From Coccinella septempunctata (taxonomy: Eukaryota > Arthropoda > Insecta > Coleoptera > Coccinellidae), in assembly GCF_907165205.1 (NCBI RefSeq), contig NC_058193.1, positions 7,006,001 through 7,070,000 of the forward strand: 64,000 bases of DNA. Direction: 5' to 3'. The position numbers and the translations under genes are program-made. Positions 31,488-42,550 of the stretch are shown here, piece after piece; the stretch's first letter is position 1, and each line of letters begins with the position of its first letter. The notes beneath the pieces were generated by a model. The model did not search any database. It saw only the letters and a program-made list of their open reading frames with translations, and had not been told where the DNA came from.

Positions 31488-33348
31488 AGTCCAAGGTGTG
31501 AGTTACTTCGTCCAATCTTGAAAGGGCATCAGCGACGACATTCTGCACTCCTGGAACGTATCGTATGTCGGTGGAGAATTGCGAGATATAATCCAGATGG
31601 CGGAACTGTCTGGGCGAGCACTTCTCTGGCTTCTGCTTGAAGGCATACGTCAATGGCTTGTGATCCGTGAAAATGGTAAAGTTTCGGGCCTCTACCATGT
31701 GTCTGAAGTGTTTGATGGCTAGGTAGATGGCTAGCAGTTCACGGTCGTATGCTCCATAACGAGTCTCTGGTGGTGACAGTTTCTTGGAGAAGAATGCCAG
31801 TGGTTGCCATTCGCTGTTGACCAACTGTTGTAGAGTAGCTCCTACTGCAGTGTCTGACGCGTCGGTTACTAAGGCTAGAGGAGCGGAGTCCTTGGGATGC
31901 GCAAGCAAGGTGGCTGAAGCTAGCATCTTCTTTCCTTCTTCAAAGGCTGCAGTGGCTTCTGGGGTCCATGATATCTTCGCCTTTCCTTTCAGTTTTGGCA
32001 CAAGCAGGTCGTGGAGAGGTGCAAGTGTCTGTGATGCTCGGGGTATGAAACGACGATAGAAGTTTATCATACCCAGGAATCTTCGAAGGTCTTTGGCGGT
32101 TGTTGGTTTACTGTACCCCAGTATGTCTTGGATTCTGTCTGGCAGTGGTCTTGTTCCATCGGTAGAGACGAGGTAACCAAGGAACTTTACTTCAGGTTGT
32201 CCAAAGATACACTTGGCTGGATTGAGGACGATGGAGTAGTTGCGGAACCTCTCGAAGATGATCCGAAGATGTTCCATGTGTTCCTCTTCGGACGATGAGG
32301 CGATCAGTACGTCATCAATGTAGCTGAAGCAGAAGTCCAGTCCTTGTAGAACCTCATCGATGAATCTTTGGAAAGTCTGTGCTGCGTTCCGTAGTCCAAA
32401 CGTCATGACTGGGAACTCGAACAGTCCAAATGGCGTCGTGATGGCGGTCTTGGGAACATCTTCTTCGGCCAGGGGAATCTGGTTGTATGCCCTCACTAGA
32501 TCGAGGGTTGAGAAAATTTTCTTCCCCTGGAGGATATGGGCGTAGTCCTGGATGTGTCTCACGGGATACTGATCAGGGACAGTCCGGGCGTTTAGGGCAC
32601 GGTAGTCTCCACACGGTCTCCATTCTTCAGAACCCTTCTTTGGTGCGAGATGCAGTGGGGATGACCATGGACTCTTGGATGGACGGGCGATTCCTAGTCG
32701 TAGCATGGCTTCGAACTCCTTTTTGGCTGCCTTGTACTTATCTGGTGCCAAACGTCGTGGTCTCGAAGCTACTGGTGGTCCTGGCATCGTCTTGATGTGA
32801 TGCCTTGTGTTGTGCCTGATGCGTCCTGGGGCTCCTGCAGGTCTGGTGATCTCTGGAAAATGCGTTAGTAGATCATGATACCTGGAGGATCCGTTGACAG
32901 TCTTGACTTCTGGGATGGAGCACTCAGCCACTTCTCCTTGGGTAGTGAGTTGGGTGGTTCCGTCCAAAAGTCTTCGGTTCCTCACGTCCACTAGCAGGTT
33001 GTAGAAACTCAAGAAGTCGACGCCGATGATGGGCTTTGATACGTCGGCTATGACGAACCTCCATGTGAAATCTCGGCGTAGTCCTAGGTTCAGCGTGAGG
33101 GTGGTTGTACCATACGTGGCGATGGGTGTCCCATTGGCTGCTGAAAGGACGTAGTCGGACTTCTCTCGTCTGCCAGTCACTGCGCTGCGTGGGAAGACGC
33201 ACAGGTCTGCTCCAGTGTCGACCAGGAACTGCAACTTGGAGTCCTGATCAGTAATGAACAAGCGGCGCGTCGTTGGGCTGGGATCACTGGCCGCTTCTAG
33301 TGAAGGCCCCCTTCGTTTCCCGAGGTGTAGTTGCAGGGCTGCACGCAC
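31369..33348 (-). pseudogene. CsRn1-type protease-RT-RNase H
   Basis: The 659-codon open frame begins in the -1 frame relative to gag, with a 52-nt overlap. Protease active site LQFLVDTGADLCVFPRSA; RT with CGDYRALNARTVPDQYP, IFSTLDLVRAYNQIPL, VMTFGLRNAAQTFQRF, the catalytic YIDDVLIAS and FLGYLVSTDGTRP; RNase H with LVTDASDTAVGA, YDRELLAIYLAIKHFRHM and FTDHKPLTYAF, then ADALSRLD. It ends at 31369 in a shifted frame just before integrase. Whether the shift is a mutation or programmed is unclear; a mutation is more likely. Domains themselves look intact. Confidence 0.92.
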
Positions 33349-34100
33349 TTCGTGGACCTGGCTCCAAATCTCGTATGGTACCAGCAGTGTCCGTCAGTTG
33401 GCGATCGTCTGCGACTCTGGCTTCTTCGACGGTCGTGGGAACGGCTTCGGCTACCATCTCTCTTGGGTCGCTCTCGGTGGTGTGCTGCCAGCTCTGCCCG
33501 CAGGGTTGCTATCTCCAGGTTCAGTCCTAAGACCATTTGCTCCAGCTTCCTATCGATGATGGCCTCTATGTTGGTTGTCTCTGCTATCTGGTGGACGATA
33601 GGTCGGGAGGCTTCCATTATATTGTCTGCATGGGTTGCCAAGTCTTCGAGATTCGTGTCCTTGATGATGGCCAATGACACCTGGACACACTTGGGTAGAC
33701 GGCTCATCCACAGGGATTTCATCAGGGCTTCTGGGACGGTTGGATCTGCGAGTCCCTGTAAATGTCGAAGGAATTGTGACGGCTTACGATCCCCCATTTC
33801 CTCTCGTTCCAGTAGGCGGCGGGTCTTCTCTTCTTGGGAGGCACTCAGACGTCGCACCAGCTCCATCTTCAATTTCTCGTAGGCCCCGTCGGTAGGTGGG
33901 TTCATTATGATGTCCTTCACCTCGGCGGCAAATTTTGCTGGCAGGGCTCCTACGATGTAGCCAAACTTCGTCCGGTCTTGTGTCACTCCGGAGCAAAGAA
34001 AGCTTCCTTCAGCCATGGCGAACCATAATTCGGGATCGGCGGCTACAAACTCTGGCATCCGAACGGCGACTCTTGAGACCTGGGCTGCTTCTTGTTCCAT
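33297..34100 (-). CDS. CsRn1-type gag
   Basis: The 267-codon intact frame starts MEQEAAQVSRVAVRMPEF, the first ATG after the primer site. The capsid-like part has FVAADPELWFAMAEGSF, YIVGALPAKFAAEVKDII and GDRKPSQFLRHLQGLAD. A serine/arginine-rich linker (RSRSHDRRRSQSRRRS) precedes the zinc motif CWYHTRFGARSTKCVQPC, a C-X2-H-X9-C-X3-C arrangement rather than the usual CCHC. This variant is a hallmark of CsRn1-lineage gag. The protein would package RNA. Confidence 0.9.
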   Translation of the reverse strand: MEQEAAQVSRVAVRMPEFVAADPELWFAMAEGSFLCSGVTQDRTKFGYIVGALPAKFAAEVKDIIMNPPTDGAYEKLKMELVRRLSASQEEKTRRLLEREEMGDRKPSQFLRHLQGLADPTVPEALMKSLWMSRLPKCVQVSLAIIKDTNLEDLATHADNIMEASRPIVHQIAETTNIEAIIDRKLEQMVLGLNLEIATLRAELAAHHRERPKRDGSRSRSHDRRRSQSRRRSPTDGHCWYHTRFGARSTKCVQPCNYTSGNEGGLH

Positions 34101-34144
34101 TTTTCTTCGGGGCTCCTTCTTCGATCACGTCGGGGTCACCAATT

Positions 34145-34725
34145 TGTGGGTTGAATAGTCTGTTGAGCTGGAACTATCGTTAGTATTTTCAGGGAAAAGG
34201 GAAGTGAAATAAAATATTCCCACAGAATATCACAGTTTTTATTCAACCCAACCTTTATGAGGGTTGCCCTGAAGAGTAAAATATATGCAATGTCGTTTTA
34301 ACAAAAACGAATTTGTTTCGCCCTAATGTGCGGTCACTGTTGACGTCCGGAATGCAGGCTCGGGATGCAGGTCAAGTGTCGCCCTGATAATTGTTGCCAG
34401 ATGTGTTGGGACCGCAGGTCTTCGAGTAGCTGGAGTGGTTTTGAGAAAAACCTTTTGTGTGCAGGCTTGGAATGCGGAAGCGATATGCGTAATTTTCAAA
34501 GCTGGTGTTCGTCTGTCTCGATCGCTGAATGTGAATGTGAATCTTTTTTGCTTTCCATATGGGTTCTTTTTATACCATTTTCGGCACATTTTCTCTGCAC
34601 CAATGAAATTGTACGACGAAGGAGGAGTGGTTTCCTATGTTTCTCCGTTTTGATTTTCTCGTCGAATTTGTTGTAGGAATTCGGCATGTGAATTTATTTT
34701 CGAGGAAATTATTACATTTCCTACA
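34145..34725 (-). repeat. 5' LTR of CsRn1-type element
   Basis: 581 bp, partner of 29539-30119. The tRNA-Trp primer site lies just outside it on the minus strand. Confidence 0.93.
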
Positions 34726-34729
34726 CAGT

Positions 34730-34969
34730 AAACTAAACTTACTGAACGACCCCTTTCTCGAAACTAATACATTTTCACACACCAACAATCGCTTATAAAT
34801 ACAACATATTCGTACGTCGTAGGAAATTATTTTCGAATATCAAATGACAATGCTCTGTCAAATTCTAAACAGCGCTACCTACAGTGGAAAAAACGAAACT
34901 GATCCCATATCCCCACGAAATTAAAAACAAAATCGAATCAGTGAATACACCAGAGTTTTAGACATCTTA
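34730..34969 (+). repeat. MITE copy C, right terminal segment
   Basis: Collinear with the ends of copies A (to 9309) and B (to 12727), finishing gttttagacatctta. The octamer gttttgtt follows at 34970-34977. Confidence 0.9.
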
Positions 34970-34977
34970 GTTTTGTT

Positions 34978-35929
34978 CATTCGTCAATCAATTTGTATAT
35001 ATTGTGTCATAAAGAGACCATACCATGACGAAATCATAAAAAAGCATGAAGAAATTATACTGACGGGCTTGAATACAGGTCTTGTATACCTCTGTAAGGT
35101 TTTTTTCAATTGTGGTTCTGAAATTTTTGTAAATAATATGTAAGTAACGGAAAGGTGTATCCTATGACGGCAAATTGAATATTGGTTCATAACAATTTCT
35201 GATATGAATTGTACAAATTCAACTCAGTTTATTAATTCAAAACGTTTTCGCAGAGAAAACAGCAGATAACCATTTACTCTTATATCCTAGTCAAAGCTCT
35301 ATTCGTTGTCCATAATTTCAAATTTTTGTAAATTTTTTATTGATTGCAAATAAAAATTTATCACATCCAACAGCGTATTTCATTGATACCAATCGATTCT
35401 AAACAATTTTCAGATGAAAACATCCTGGTCACAAAAAAAAACAACCTTTTGTTTTGTCGCTCAGGATGTTTGTTTTCTAGTTTCAACAAGGTCAATATTG
35501 AAATTCAATACAAGGAAAATAATTCGAATTTCGCGCCCCTCAATTATAAAACAGAAAACTGTTATTAAACAGTTTTTCTGTATTGATAATAAGTTCTCAG
35601 CGCCATCTCATTGTCAAATGTGTTTTCACTGGCCAAAATGTAGTCGGTTTTTAGTACTAGCGATATGAGGGCGTTTCCTATCTTTCTACTCTATAATCTT
35701 TGATCAAAAATACATATAAGTCTGTCCGTCTATAGATATCTTGATTAGTCGTTCGAATATTCAGCGGAGATCACGGTCATTCACGAGTGATAACGATCGA
35801 AAGCTCAAAATGCAGTGACACTTAATGATCGAATTTAGAATAATTTTTTGTGATTAGTGTACCATAACAATAGGTGGCGCCACTTGTCAGAGTGATCTAC
35901 AGTGAATCTATCAAACTATCTATCTATAA
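34978..35929. other. AT-rich sequence without a recognised gene
   Basis: Short open frames on both strands have no domain I recognise. No repeat partner was noticed within the window. Confidence 0.5.
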
Positions 35930-36540
35930 TCGAGTTCAAGCGGTTATTGCTGGTTTTGCCCTTGGTTATGGCCCTTCCCAACTTCTATCCCCACTTCAAT
36001 AACCAGAAGTTCAACCCAGCTCTCGAGTATGGTTATCTCCGGTTATCTGCGCTTGAAAGCAGTTGGCGTATGGTCCGTATATACACATTTGGTAACCGAA
36101 AGTTACCAGAGCGGTTACTCTGGTGACAGATATTGAACTTAATTGTCAGTAACATCACAGTATAGACACCATATGTGGTAACATAAAGTAAGTCAAGATG
36201 GGTCTGTTCTGGGGTCAGTAATTCGTCATTTACGGACCGCCCACTTACTAACCAGGGCTGTGGTCCGTATATACACTTTGGTTACTTCTGGTTAGTAAGT
36301 GGGCGGTCCGTATATGTCGAATTCCTGACAATTTGGTTCAATATCAGTCACCAGAGTAACCGCTCTGGTAACTTTCGGTTACCAAATGTGTATCACAGAA
36401 CACACCTTGACTTACTTTATGATCTGTATATACGGACCATACGCCAGAAGAAACCAAAGTGTATATCATTGAACTAAAGTTTCTTTAGTTCAATGGTGTA
36501 TATACGGACCACAGACTTGGTTATTGTTGGTAATTACCAA
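35930..36540. repeat. Foldback cluster with ggtccgtatatacac motif
   Basis: The motif ggtccgtatatac recurs at about 36074 and 36251 (+), with mirrored forms near 36428 and 36500. One inverted pair is 36092-36150 versus 36327-36385 (ggtaaccgaaagttaccag / mirrored). Another is the block cggaccgcccacttactaac at about 36233, mirrored at about 36290-36310. A perfect small palindrome, ttgaactaaagtttctttagttcaa, lies near 36473-36497. No coding capacity. It looks like nested non-autonomous foldback elements upstream of the host gene. Confidence 0.75.
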
Positions 36541-37516
36541 TGATGACCAGGTTATTCGCTTAGTTTGTCTATGATTCGCTTGAAATCGATTTATGTTTGA
36601 TAGAGTCACTGTAGAGTGATCCATGGACATAGATACATGGACCATAGACATATTAAACACATATGTTTTATAGGTCTATGACATGGACTGTGCCAAGGAG
36701 ATATCTCCTTGGACTGTGCCTTCCCTTTATATCTATGCATGAAATACGGTAAAAAAAATGACAGAGAGAAACGCACGTCGGGCATGCAATTGTCTTTTTC
36801 TAGAATTTTGATTGGTCCAGACTAACCTCTATGTAAACAAAAAAGAGACAGGTAAATGCCCGACGATCATTTCTCTCTTTCCATAGAAAAGACAATTTCA
36901 TACTGACATTGCTCAGTCCTCTATAACAATTAATGTCAAACAAAAGCCACAATTCAGAAGATTTTCGAAAATAGATTTTTCGTCTGATGAAGGAGTCTGA
37001 TATAGACTCTGAAATGTTACAACATAAAATTATAATTTCAACGTAATTTATTTTCAGTTCATTGGCAGGCAACAATTTTTTATAGTTAATTTGCTCCTGA
37101 CAAATTAGTGCAAGAATTTACGCAGGAGCAAATCGTTTATTTCATTTTTAATTGATTTTGTTTCAGAGATTGGAAGTGAAAACCCTAAAAAGTTAATTAA
37201 GAAATGCAGAATCCTCCCATTTCAATCGATATCTCTATGTCTATGTTCATACATCTTCATAGATTGTAGACCATAGAAATTATAACTTGTGTTCTCTATG
37301 GTTAGTTAACCTAACCTAACTAATTTGATGTTCTGTGACCTAACCTAAATCTGTAATCTTTGGTTCTTCCAGAGACAACTCTGGTTCTTCATTCTTCGGG
37401 TTTAAATTCGTATTTTAGGTTTAGGTACAGGATGTTGATTCATGAGAGTTATTGAACAAGATAGATCCTGCTTGCCCTTAACATTAATAATGGGACTATC
37501 AATGGAATGACAAATA
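36541..37516 (+). promoter_or_regulatory. Upstream region of the 5-phosphatase gene
   Basis: Upstream of the start codon at 37517 I see no coding sequence. An inverted pair (gagagaaacgcacgtcgggcat near 36763, and atgcccgacgatcatttctctc near 36857) carries GAGA-type runs. A repeated acctaacctaac block occurs near 37306-37345, a motif common near insect gene starts. The transcription start is probably within this region; a TATA box or initiator cannot be fixed. Confidence 0.4.
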
Positions 37517-38892
37517 ATGTTATCAGTACATCGAGATGTACTCCAAATAATCCAAGCCAAGTTCTCTTCTTTGGAAATTGTTAAAAGTGTATCCTTAGAG
37601 GTATCGTAACTCTAAATTAATACTTCCAACTGACAATTTGAATGCTCCAATCAAAGGCACGAAAACATTTCAATGAGACACTACTTTGCGTTGACATTTC
37701 ATTCTTTGCTTCGAAGAGTATTCCTTAACTACTGTACAGATTCATTTGAATGTTTCACTTCCAGATGATTTTTGGAGTGAATATTTCTATATTTTAGCTA
37801 TAGTAGTGAGAAACCATAGTCCAGCTTTATTCCTATTCTCATCAAAAAAGGCTATACCTGTTCATTTGTCAGATTTACAGATTGAAAGTGTTATACCAAT
37901 AGATGAACATTTCAATTGCTGTAAGTATATAGCCAATTTGTGTATATAATATAATGCAAAATTGTGTTTCTCAAAGATCTTCACTTGAAATTAAAGCAAT
38001 GTTCAGCTTCTAGACTGATACAGAGCAAGTCAAACTGGAATTTCTATCAAAGATCGGCTAGTGTTAATGAATACAGTAAAAATTATCTGTTTTTGAATGA
38101 ATGAATGACAATTGTCAACCACAAAAATCTTTGGAAAAATTTGAATTTTAATGCAATTTATTAGAAAATGGATATGAAAAGACAATTCCTAGTGTCGATT
38201 GTGATGAATTTAGGAGGTATTTGTTTGATATTTATCGAATCAATTCTGAAACTCAACTGTCTCTCTTTTTCATACATGAATTTATCTCGTCACATATACA
38301 AGATATAACAATATAAGAAATATACATAGTCTGTTTATAAATAATCTCACGCCGATTAACCGGAAATTCTACAGTTTTATGAGTTTTTTATTTGTTGTCC
38401 TTTATGGTTTGTCTTGTTTCATAACCCTACTTCTACAGAACCTCCTTTAGCGCCCCACCTCTGCAGCTGGGGCTCTACTCAGTCTGGAAAGAACAACTAT
38501 TGACACTTCTGTTCTGAAACTGCGTGCTCGAATGACTTGGAACAAGAAGTGCTTGTAGATTCTACTGGCCGAACACATCATTTCAAAGTTTTTAATTTCT
38601 ATAGTAATTGTTTTCAGTTTCAGATCCGATCACTGGTGATTTGAGCCATTTATTTTTCATTGTCAAATATCGAAGAGTGGAGTTGATATTTAAAATAGGG
38701 GTTGGACAAGAAAGTTCAGATTTTGCTTCAGAATTAATTAAGTCAAAGGAAGGCAAGTAACTTTGAATTTTTCTATTGTCAAACAAATAATTTGATTTCC
38801 CAGGATCCCACTCTGAGGAAACAGACTATCAGTGGCTTACTAAATATACCAACTTGTACGAGTGTTCAAATAACACTAATACTGAAATACAG
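37517..38892 (+). CDS. Ocrl: Inositol polyphosphate 5-phosphatase (OCRL/INPP5B), exons 1-4
   Basis: Exon 1 is 37517-37600: the ATG at 37517 has an in-frame stop at 37508-37510, and the exon ends before GTATCG. Exon 2 is 37740-37920, exon 3 38624-38752, exon 4 38804-38892; phases 0, 1, 1, 0 agree. The product starts MLSVHRDVLQIIQAKFSSLE and forms the N-terminal PH-like domain (SPALFLFSSKKAIPVHLSDL, IESVIPIDEHFNC, HLFFIVKYRRVELIFKIG, then YQWLTKYTNLYE), matching the INPP5B/OCRL layout. The family removes the 5-phosphate from PI(4,5)P2 on endosomes and Golgi; the PH domain links to clathrin in vertebrates. Exon 3 uses a GC donor (gcaagt at 38753): the nearby GT donor would run into a stop. Exons 5-6 follow after 16.75 kb. 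Confidence 0.88.
38753..38803 (+). other. 51-bp GC-AG intron of the 5-phosphatase gene
   Basis: The donor is gcaagtaact and the acceptor gatttcccag. Only this choice keeps phase and joins KEG to SHSEETDYQWL. Using GT at 38757-38758 gives a stop within a few codons. Confidence 0.75.
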
Positions 38893-39089
38893 GTAAGAAT
38901 TTTATGTCAATTTAATCTATTAAAATGCATTATTTACTGGGGAATATAAATTTTTGATATTTGACAAATATATCATAAAAAACATTTCATATTAAAATAA
39001 CCATGATATTTAACAACCCGGCTGTCACATAACTATTACAACATGTTCTCATTCAGTAGTCACTCAATACCTGATACCTAAGCTAATTC

Positions 39090-41060
39090 ACTGGGACAGC
39101 ACATGGACAACAAGTGAGTGCATACCCCCTCCATCCAGTAATATACAGTTTCAAGTTATGAAGTTGCAAAATCTAAAATTGCTCCCTGCAAGACCGTGAC
39201 CTTGCCTCGTCTTGAATTGTGCGCTGTCCATCTTCTCGCAGAACTCATGCATCATCTGTCCACCCACATTTTGCTGCATCTCAGTGCTGAATGTATTGCC
39301 TTTTGCGACTCTTCCGTTGCTTTGTCATGGATCCGCAGTGAAAGTCACTGATGGAAGACATTTGTTGGCAATCGAGTCGCTGTGATCCAGGATCTGATTC
39401 CTTCAGATTGCTGGAGGCATGTAGTGTCTGAGGGCAATCCAGCAGATTGTGCCTCTCGGGGATTGATGCAGCTGGATATTCATCATCACCCCTTATGGTG
39501 GCATGGACCTCCATGGTTCTATCTCGACTCATCTTCATGTCCTCTTTCCTCTGTTGATTCATCTCAATCTGAACAAGTGGAGGACGAAGACAAACCGATT
39601 TCCACTCTGATGTTAGCAGCCATCTCCAATGAACCCACCATGATTGAACGTTTCTCCTTGTACCTTCGTCTCAAACGCGTGACTGCCTTTTGTCGAAGTT
39701 TCATCCTGAATACTCGTATACTCCATTTTCACCTCGCTCGGGTTTCCTCTGCTTTGTTGAACTCCAGGAAGCAGAAGTCCGTTTAGTTCGTCCAGTCCAA
39801 TCTGTTCATTTCGCTGAGGAGCTAGCTGAGATTCTGAAACCTTCTTCTCGTCATCGGCTAATCATGAAACACTACCTATTTCGTGCAGAGCATGGACTTC
39901 TACGTGTTGGAGGTCGCCTTTCAGCCTCTTTATTACCATATAGACACAAACATCCGGTTCTGCTGCCAAAAAATGATCATCTTACTCGCCTGATCATCGA
40001 TAATGCCCATCTTCGTCTTCTGCACGCCGGTACTCCGGCTACTCACTCGTTTATTCGTCGACGATTCTGGATTTTGGACGGACGTAATGTGGTACGTAAT
40101 CGTAAGTGCAACCGATGCTTCTCCTGCCAATGGGCAATCTTCCACTTGAGCGGCTATCCTCTGCTATGGCTTTTCTTACCACTGGAGTTGACTATCTAGT
40201 GGTCTTCATCTGCTTCACTACCAAAGCGGTTCACCTAGAATTGGCGTCTGAGCTATCCATCCCAGCCTGCTGATTATCGTCGCTTTGTGGCTCGCTGAAG
40301 TCATCCTGCCGTTATCTTTTCGGACAACGGTACCAACATCGTAGGTGCCCATAACTACCTCCGTGATATTGGCCACTTGTTATCTGCTCCAGAGCATCAG
40401 CAGAGTCTTTGCGATGCAGCCTCATCGTCCGGAACCGATTGGCGATTCATACCCTCATCCACTGCCCACTTTGGCGGCCTTTGGGAAGCCACTGTCAAAT
40501 CGGCTAAGCATCATCTCACTCGCGTTATTAGCGAACAAAAACTCACCTACGAGGATTTTCTCACCGTCTGCACTCAGGTTGAGGCAATCCTCAACTCTCA
40601 TCCTCTGTAAACCATCTGTCCCGTTAACAACTAGTCCAACGATTTCAGCACGACTTCTAGATGCGTTGGCGTCCGGAGAGCTTGCATACTTTGCAGCAAC
40701 GTCACAAGTGGTTGCAACCATCTACTCCCATCCTTCCAGGTACTGTTGTCATCATACGAGATGATAATATTCCTCCTCTGAAGTGGTCTGTCGGCTATAT
40801 ATCATCTGTTTTTCCAGGAGCTGATTCCACAACTCGTATAGCTGATGTTACTACTGCTTCTGGGACTATTCGACGACCAGTCGTCAAATTGTGTCCTCTT
40901 CCAACTCTGCTGGCTTCTTTCGTCTGTTCATTCCTTTCGATCAATCTTACTGAAGGACACTTCAGAGCAGGCGGCATGTTCGATCGTGAATTGGGTTGCC
41001 TGACTCGGGTTCGTCAGGCGTTTTTTGATGTAGTCAAGATCGTCACGTTCGGGTAGGAAA
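39090..41060 (+). pseudogene. BEL/Pao pol fragment (RNase H-integrase)
   Basis: The plus strand shows the BEL/Pao RNase H region (KTVTLPRLELCAVHLLAEL, then WRHVVSEGNPADCASRG and WWHGPPWFY). The integrase finger region follows (HYLFRAEHGLLRVGGRLS, HPVLLPKNDHLTRLIIDNAH, ATHSFIRRRFWI, CNRCFSC). Core pieces include a DNGTNIVGAHNYL-type motif and TAHFGGLWEATVKSAKHHL, and the C-terminal DUF5641-like tail is present (LQQRHKWLQPS, PGTVVIIRDDN). Many frameshifts and stops are present, and no RT or LTR was found, so it is a degenerate internal fragment in intron 4. Confidence 0.8.
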
Positions 41061-41432
41061 CCAAATCATCGTCTATCAATCACGACAATAACATTCGTAT
41101 CGTCGCCGTGCGCTCTAGAAGTTTACGAAAAACTAAAGCAATCGTCTGAAATTGCCGCATTCATAGCACCATTTTCTTCTTATTGAAATAATCTATTTTA
41201 TTAGTTAAATCAGAGTGATATTGAGCACCTTTGTGTGAAGTGCCCTGTATCGTCTATATCAGCGAAGTGAGAACCTCGAAGCCGGTACAGAAGGAAGGTT
41301 AGTCCCTGTTTTCCTTCCCTTTGGAACCCCCTTTCTGCTACCAGACCAGTGGAGAATCGCCAGGTTCATTCTTAAACCCGTTGGAGTAATAGCATTTTCA
41401 CCAGTTCAGTTGCTCAATATCCACAATAATTA
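41061..41432. other. Intronic spacer without recognised feature
   Basis: Lies between two opposite-facing BEL/Pao fragments in intron 4. No coding signal. Confidence 0.45.
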
Positions 41433-42546
41433 TCATCTGAAATTGGTCGCAAACTCTTTGCGGCCACTTAAATACAGTTTTCGATAATGAGCACATTGTT
41501 CATGGTAATGATGCAGTAGTAATTTAATCAACCTATGTTTAGATGACATTATTATGGGTCTTCTGGTTGTCATTTTCATTTGTGTGGCCAAATTAGTCCG
41601 TCCACTCACTACCAAGACTCCATTTTCATCCATGACCGGTGAGAGTTGTTTAAGTCTCTGATTCATCGAGCATATGCTTTTCTTCAAGAAAAAGATTTCT
41701 TCTAGAAAACTTTCCAGTTGACATTGCTTGATTAATAATCGGATTTCAGCTTCTTTAAGGTCTGAAGTGGTTATTTCTGTTAACATTTTACTATTTTTGG
41801 AACGAAGTTACGAAATCATCAATTTAGCGACTACCAGCACCCAGGCCGTGGCTCTAATCAACCTCATCTATTTGGAAAAACGGTTTATGTCCGGTAAACA
41901 GGAATCATTTTCGAGAATAGTGGCTAAAAATTCTATCGTTTGAATATCTTCTTCATCTTCAGAATTTTTCCAAATTACCCCACAGTCAATTTTCTTTATT
42001 TGACTGGGATTGAACCCAATGCCAATCAAAACTGTCTGTTGACTCTTGAATTTCACCTACGCGATGAGATTCGAATTGTCCCAGTTTAGTACCATCGTTT
42101 TGAATCCAGTGAAGTACTGTTCTTGAATCAGTCCATAGGTACGTTTTGTCAATTTTGATTTCTAACGTTTTGATCAGCATTTTCATGAGTCTTGCTCCCA
42201 TCAAAGCGGCTTGAAGTTCGAGTCTCGGAATTGATATCGGTTTGTTCGGTGCCACCCTAATTCTAGCAAAAAGTAAAGATACATCGATTGATGTCTGGGT
42301 GATCATTCGAAGGTAAGTTACAGAACCGTAAGCCCTTTTGCTCGCGTCACAGAATATGTGTAACTCTACTCTTTCAGCATCAGAAATACTCGTTGAATAA
42401 CACCTTGGTATAGAAATATTTGTAATTTTTTGAAGATCCAGAAGCCATAATTTCCAAGTTTTATATTGTTCATGTTCGACTGAATCATCCCAACCAATTC
42501 CGGATTTCCATATATCTTGAATGAGGATTCCTCCTGGTACTGTCAA
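41433..42546 (-). pseudogene. BEL/Pao pol fragment, minus strand
   Basis: The frame begins VPGGILIQDIWKSGIGWDD, the region linking RT and RNase H in BEL/Pao. The RNase H reads VELHIFCDASKRAYGSVTYL, ISIPRLELQAALMGARLM, TYLWTDSRTVLHWIQ and RVGEIQES. A frameshift near 42000 is followed by an integrase finger piece (VLVVSGRTNLATQM, IMSSKHRLIKLLLHHYHEQ, HYRKLYLSGRKEFATNFR). It belongs to a different BEL/Pao family from the neighbour at 39.1-41.1 kb. Confidence 0.8.
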
Positions 42547-42550
42547 ATAA

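Larger units (their letters stand above)
29539..34725 (-). mobile_element. CsRn1-type Ty3/gypsy retrotransposon
   Basis: The 5187-bp element has 581-bp LTRs (29539-30119 and 34145-34725), TGTGGG...CTACA, and the 4-bp target duplication cagt (29535-29538, 34726-34729). Minus-strand primer site TGGTGACCCCGACGTGAT beside 34144 is complementary to the tRNA-Trp 3' end. gag has a CHCC motif. The tRNA-Trp primer and CHCC gag are known CsRn1-lineage traits. GC content is visibly higher than in the surroundings. Confidence 0.93.

Noticed and set aside
38757..38803. Conventional GT donor for intron 3
   Set aside because: It would change phase and give a stop in exon 4; the GC donor at 38753 keeps the frame.
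41433..42546. Possible host gene in intron 4 on the minus strand
   Set aside because: Its motifs (FCDASKRAYGSV, IPRLELQAALMGARLM) are BEL/Pao RNase H, so it is a retroelement fragment.
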